Assembly (NCBI GenBank): GCA_009785715.1 | Contig: WQVT01000145.1 | Coordinates: 1 to 6,398 of the forward strand | Reading direction: 5' to 3' | Length of the DNA stretch: 6,398 bases | Source of the DNA: Acidimicrobiaceae bacterium | GTDB taxonomy: Bacteria > Actinomycetota > Acidimicrobiia > Acidimicrobiales > Palsa-688 | Shown: in pieces, positions 5,134 through 6,398 of the stretch | Numbering within the stretch: the first letter of the stretch is position 1 | Layout of the letters: each line of letters starts with the position of its first letter | The notes under the pieces: model-generated | What the model saw: the letters and a program-made list of their open reading frames with translations, nothing else | Database searches by the model: none | Told to the model about the DNA's origin: nothing | Made by a program: the position numbers and the translations under genes

Positions 5134-5708
5134 ACGCCGACCTGGGGACGGTGACATCGAACGTTTTCGCACGGTGGGGTTGGAAGTGCGTCCCGTTCGT
5201 CACGCTGTGGTGGACGCTGTTTTGGCCGATCGGGCTTGTCTGGTTGGTCCTGTCGCTGATCGCGCACTACAGAAAGGCCGACCGCAGCCGGGCCGCTCGG
5301 GCCGAACGGCGGGCCCGTCAGTTGCTCTCGTACTACCCACCGCGTTGGAGGATGCGGTACGGGGAGGAATTCGTCGAGACGGTGCGCCGAGCGATCCTCG
5401 ACGGCCACGGAGGCCTCCGTTTGGAACTGAACGTTGCACGAGAGAGCACCGTCGCTTGGTGGGAGACGGACCGTCGGGCGTTCGCGACGCTGAGCTGCTG
5501 GTGCTTGTGCTGGTTGCCGTTGGTGGCCCAGAGCCTGGCCCCACTCGGTATAAAACTGAGTGGCGGGAGCTACCGGGGCTGGTTCCTCGCTCTCTTCGTG
5601 CCCGGTGGGTTCCAATGGCTCGTGGTCGGGATCATGTTCTCCGTCGGCGTTGTGATGCTCGCCGCGGCCGTGCGGGGGCTGCCAACGCTTCGCGCGACCG
5701 GGGCCTGA
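5130..5708 (+). CDS. Three-helix membrane protein with YPxxWRxRYGEEF motif, PadR partner
   Basis: The 192-residue protein starts at GTG, sharing GTGA with the padR stop; no ribosome binding site of its own is visible, so translation probably depends on termination of padR. Hydrophobic segments are at about 20-46 (many Trp: TLWWTLFWPIGLVWLV), 118-140 (LSCWCLCWLPLVAQSLA) and 158-184. Between the first two lies a charged segment of about 70 residues: an Arg-rich helix (RSRAARAERRAR, 52-63), then LLSYYPPRWRMRYGEEFVETV (65-85) and a helical stretch to W110. The YPxxWRxRYGEEF pattern recurs, to my knowledge, in uncharacterised membrane proteins of Gram-positive bacteria, often beside PadR genes, but I cannot assign a Pfam name. 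With the basic part inside, the segment should be cytoplasmic. It may be an envelope-stress or signalling component controlled by PadR; the biochemical role is unknown. Confidence 0.8.
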   Translation: MNADLGTVTSNVFARWGWKCVPFVTLWWTLFWPIGLVWLVLSLIAHYRKADRSRAARAERRARQLLSYYPPRWRMRYGEEFVETVRRAILDGHGGLRLELNVARESTVAWWETDRRAFATLSCWCLCWLPLVAQSLAPLGIKLSGGSYRGWFLALFVPGGFQWLVVGIMFSVGVVMLAAAVRGLPTLRATGA

Positions 5709-5842
5709 CCAGGAGCCTGAGGCAGCCCTCGGCTCCCAACTCCGACGTCACTCGGGCGTCGTCTTAGCGCTTTCTTTGCCCCGAGCGTCGAGCAAACGCA
5801 GCATCGACGAGGCGACCGTGCGCCGGTTCCTGGGGCGGAGCC

Positions 5843-6398
5843 TCAGATCAATATCGCGTCCACGAACAACGGGAACATGTGACTGGCCACCCAGAGTTCG
5901 ACCAGAATCAGAGGGACCAGCAGCGGCCAGGGCAGTTTCCGGAACAGCGGGATTGCCAGGACGATGAAAGCTTCGGGTCGATAGACGCTCTCTTGGCCGC
6001 CAGCGATGTACGGGACGAGCCACACACCGATCGTCGCCATCAGGAAGCACAGCTCGAAAGCGTCGATGCGGTCCCCTATCCAACGCGAGAATCCACCGAG
6101 CCAGTAGTGGGAGCCACCGGTCACGGCCACCCGGGTCGTGGCGGTGGGGACGAGTTCTGCGCCGTACGTTGTCGCCGCCGCGAGTTGCAGACGCGAGTTG
6201 CGGGCGAAGGAGTAGATCGTCAACACCGCCGCACCGAGCACGATCAAAAGTGTGAGCAGGGTCTGGGTCGCCTCGATGTGCAGGGCGGCGGGCGTGGCCC
6301 CTCCAAAATGAAACGCGGGCCGGAGGTGGTTCAGGAGGCTTGTAAGAGGGTTGTGGGCTCCAACCCCGAACTTCCTCGTGGCAATGAAGTAGCCGTCC
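5843..6398 (-). CDS. C-terminal part of a polytopic membrane protein, PIG-V mannosyltransferase-like
   Basis: The frame stays open to the right edge, so the true start is outside; 184 C-terminal residues are visible. An internal TTG at 6247 could pose as a start, but the coding character continues upstream (DGYFIATRKFG, then NPLTSLLNHL). Hydrophobic segments are at about 47-64 (LLTLLIVLGAAVLTIYSF), 113-132 (AFELCFLMATIGVWLVPYIA), 143-155 and 157-184. The order of a loop with NPL, a helix, a second helix ending WLVP, then YRPEAF and a final hydrophobic pair resembles the C-terminal half of bacterial PIG-V-like mannosyltransferases, which add mannose from a polyprenyl-phosphate donor on the outer face of the membrane. 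The first-loop catalytic region is not in the window, so the enzyme call is tentative. A polar stretch of about 45 residues (66-110) between two helices seems long. It converges on the PadR partner gene. Confidence 0.6.
   Translation of the reverse strand, partial: DGYFIATRKFGVGAHNPLTSLLNHLRPAFHFGGATPAALHIEATQTLLTLLIVLGAAVLTIYSFARNSRLQLAAATTYGAELVPTATTRVAVTGGSHYWLGGFSRWIGDRIDAFELCFLMATIGVWLVPYIAGGQESVYRPEAFIVLAIPLFRKLPWPLLVPLILVELWVASHMFPLFVDAILI

Noticed and set aside
5022..5767. Long frames on both strands over the PadR partner gene
   Set aside because: The frame at 5130-5708 has coherent membrane helices and the GTGA coupling to padR; the others are Arg/Pro-rich shadows.
5743..5809. Weak hairpins between the PadR partner and the membrane glycosyltransferase-like gene (5743-5761 with five pairs, 5786-5809 with six pairs)
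   Set aside because: The stems are short with loops of 9 and 12 bases and no T-run, so they are not convincing terminators, although one is expected between these convergent genes.

Overview
The window looks like chromosomal DNA of a high-GC bacterium, most likely an actinobacterium. The grounds are GC-rich coding sequence with G/C at third codon positions, frequent GTG starts, TANNNT -10-like boxes placed so that transcripts would begin at or next to the start codon, and families common in that group (glyoxalase-like VOC protein, luciferase-like oxidoreductase, minimal PadR regulator, PIG-V-like membrane protein). No species can be named. I see no rRNA, tRNA, CRISPR array, insertion sequence or phage gene. 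Layout, left half: positions 2-361 hold the 3' end of a VOC protein gene (+). It meets the stop codon of a 76-residue two-helix membrane protein (-, 358-588) tail to tail. A 315-base non-coding stretch follows, then a SAM-dependent methyltransferase (+, 904-1752) and a luciferase-like flavin/F420 oxidoreductase (+, 1852-2901). The oxidoreductase converges on an alpha/beta hydrolase (-, 2930-3742), and two adjacent stem-loops cover the two facing stop codons. Layout, right half: upstream of the hydrolase on the minus strand, probably in the same transcription unit, is a PhoU-type protein (3800-4465) with no phosphate transporter genes beside it. A 338-base divergent intergenic region rich in palindromes separates it from a short PadR repressor (+, 4804-5133). 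The PadR gene overlaps by four bases (GTGA) a three-helix membrane protein (+, 5130-5708) that carries a YPxxWRxRYGEEF motif. The window ends inside the C-terminal part of a polytopic membrane protein (-, 5843-6398) resembling PIG-V-like mannosyltransferases. How the genes may work together: most seem to be independent metabolic genes. The clearest functional module is the coupled PadR-membrane protein pair, whose promoter contains a dyad suited to autorepression between its -35 and -10 boxes. The signal it responds to cannot be read from the sequence. I found no convincing new large system. The items most worth a second look are the PadR module with its operator, the series of probable leaderless starts, and the tandem hairpins between the convergent genes.
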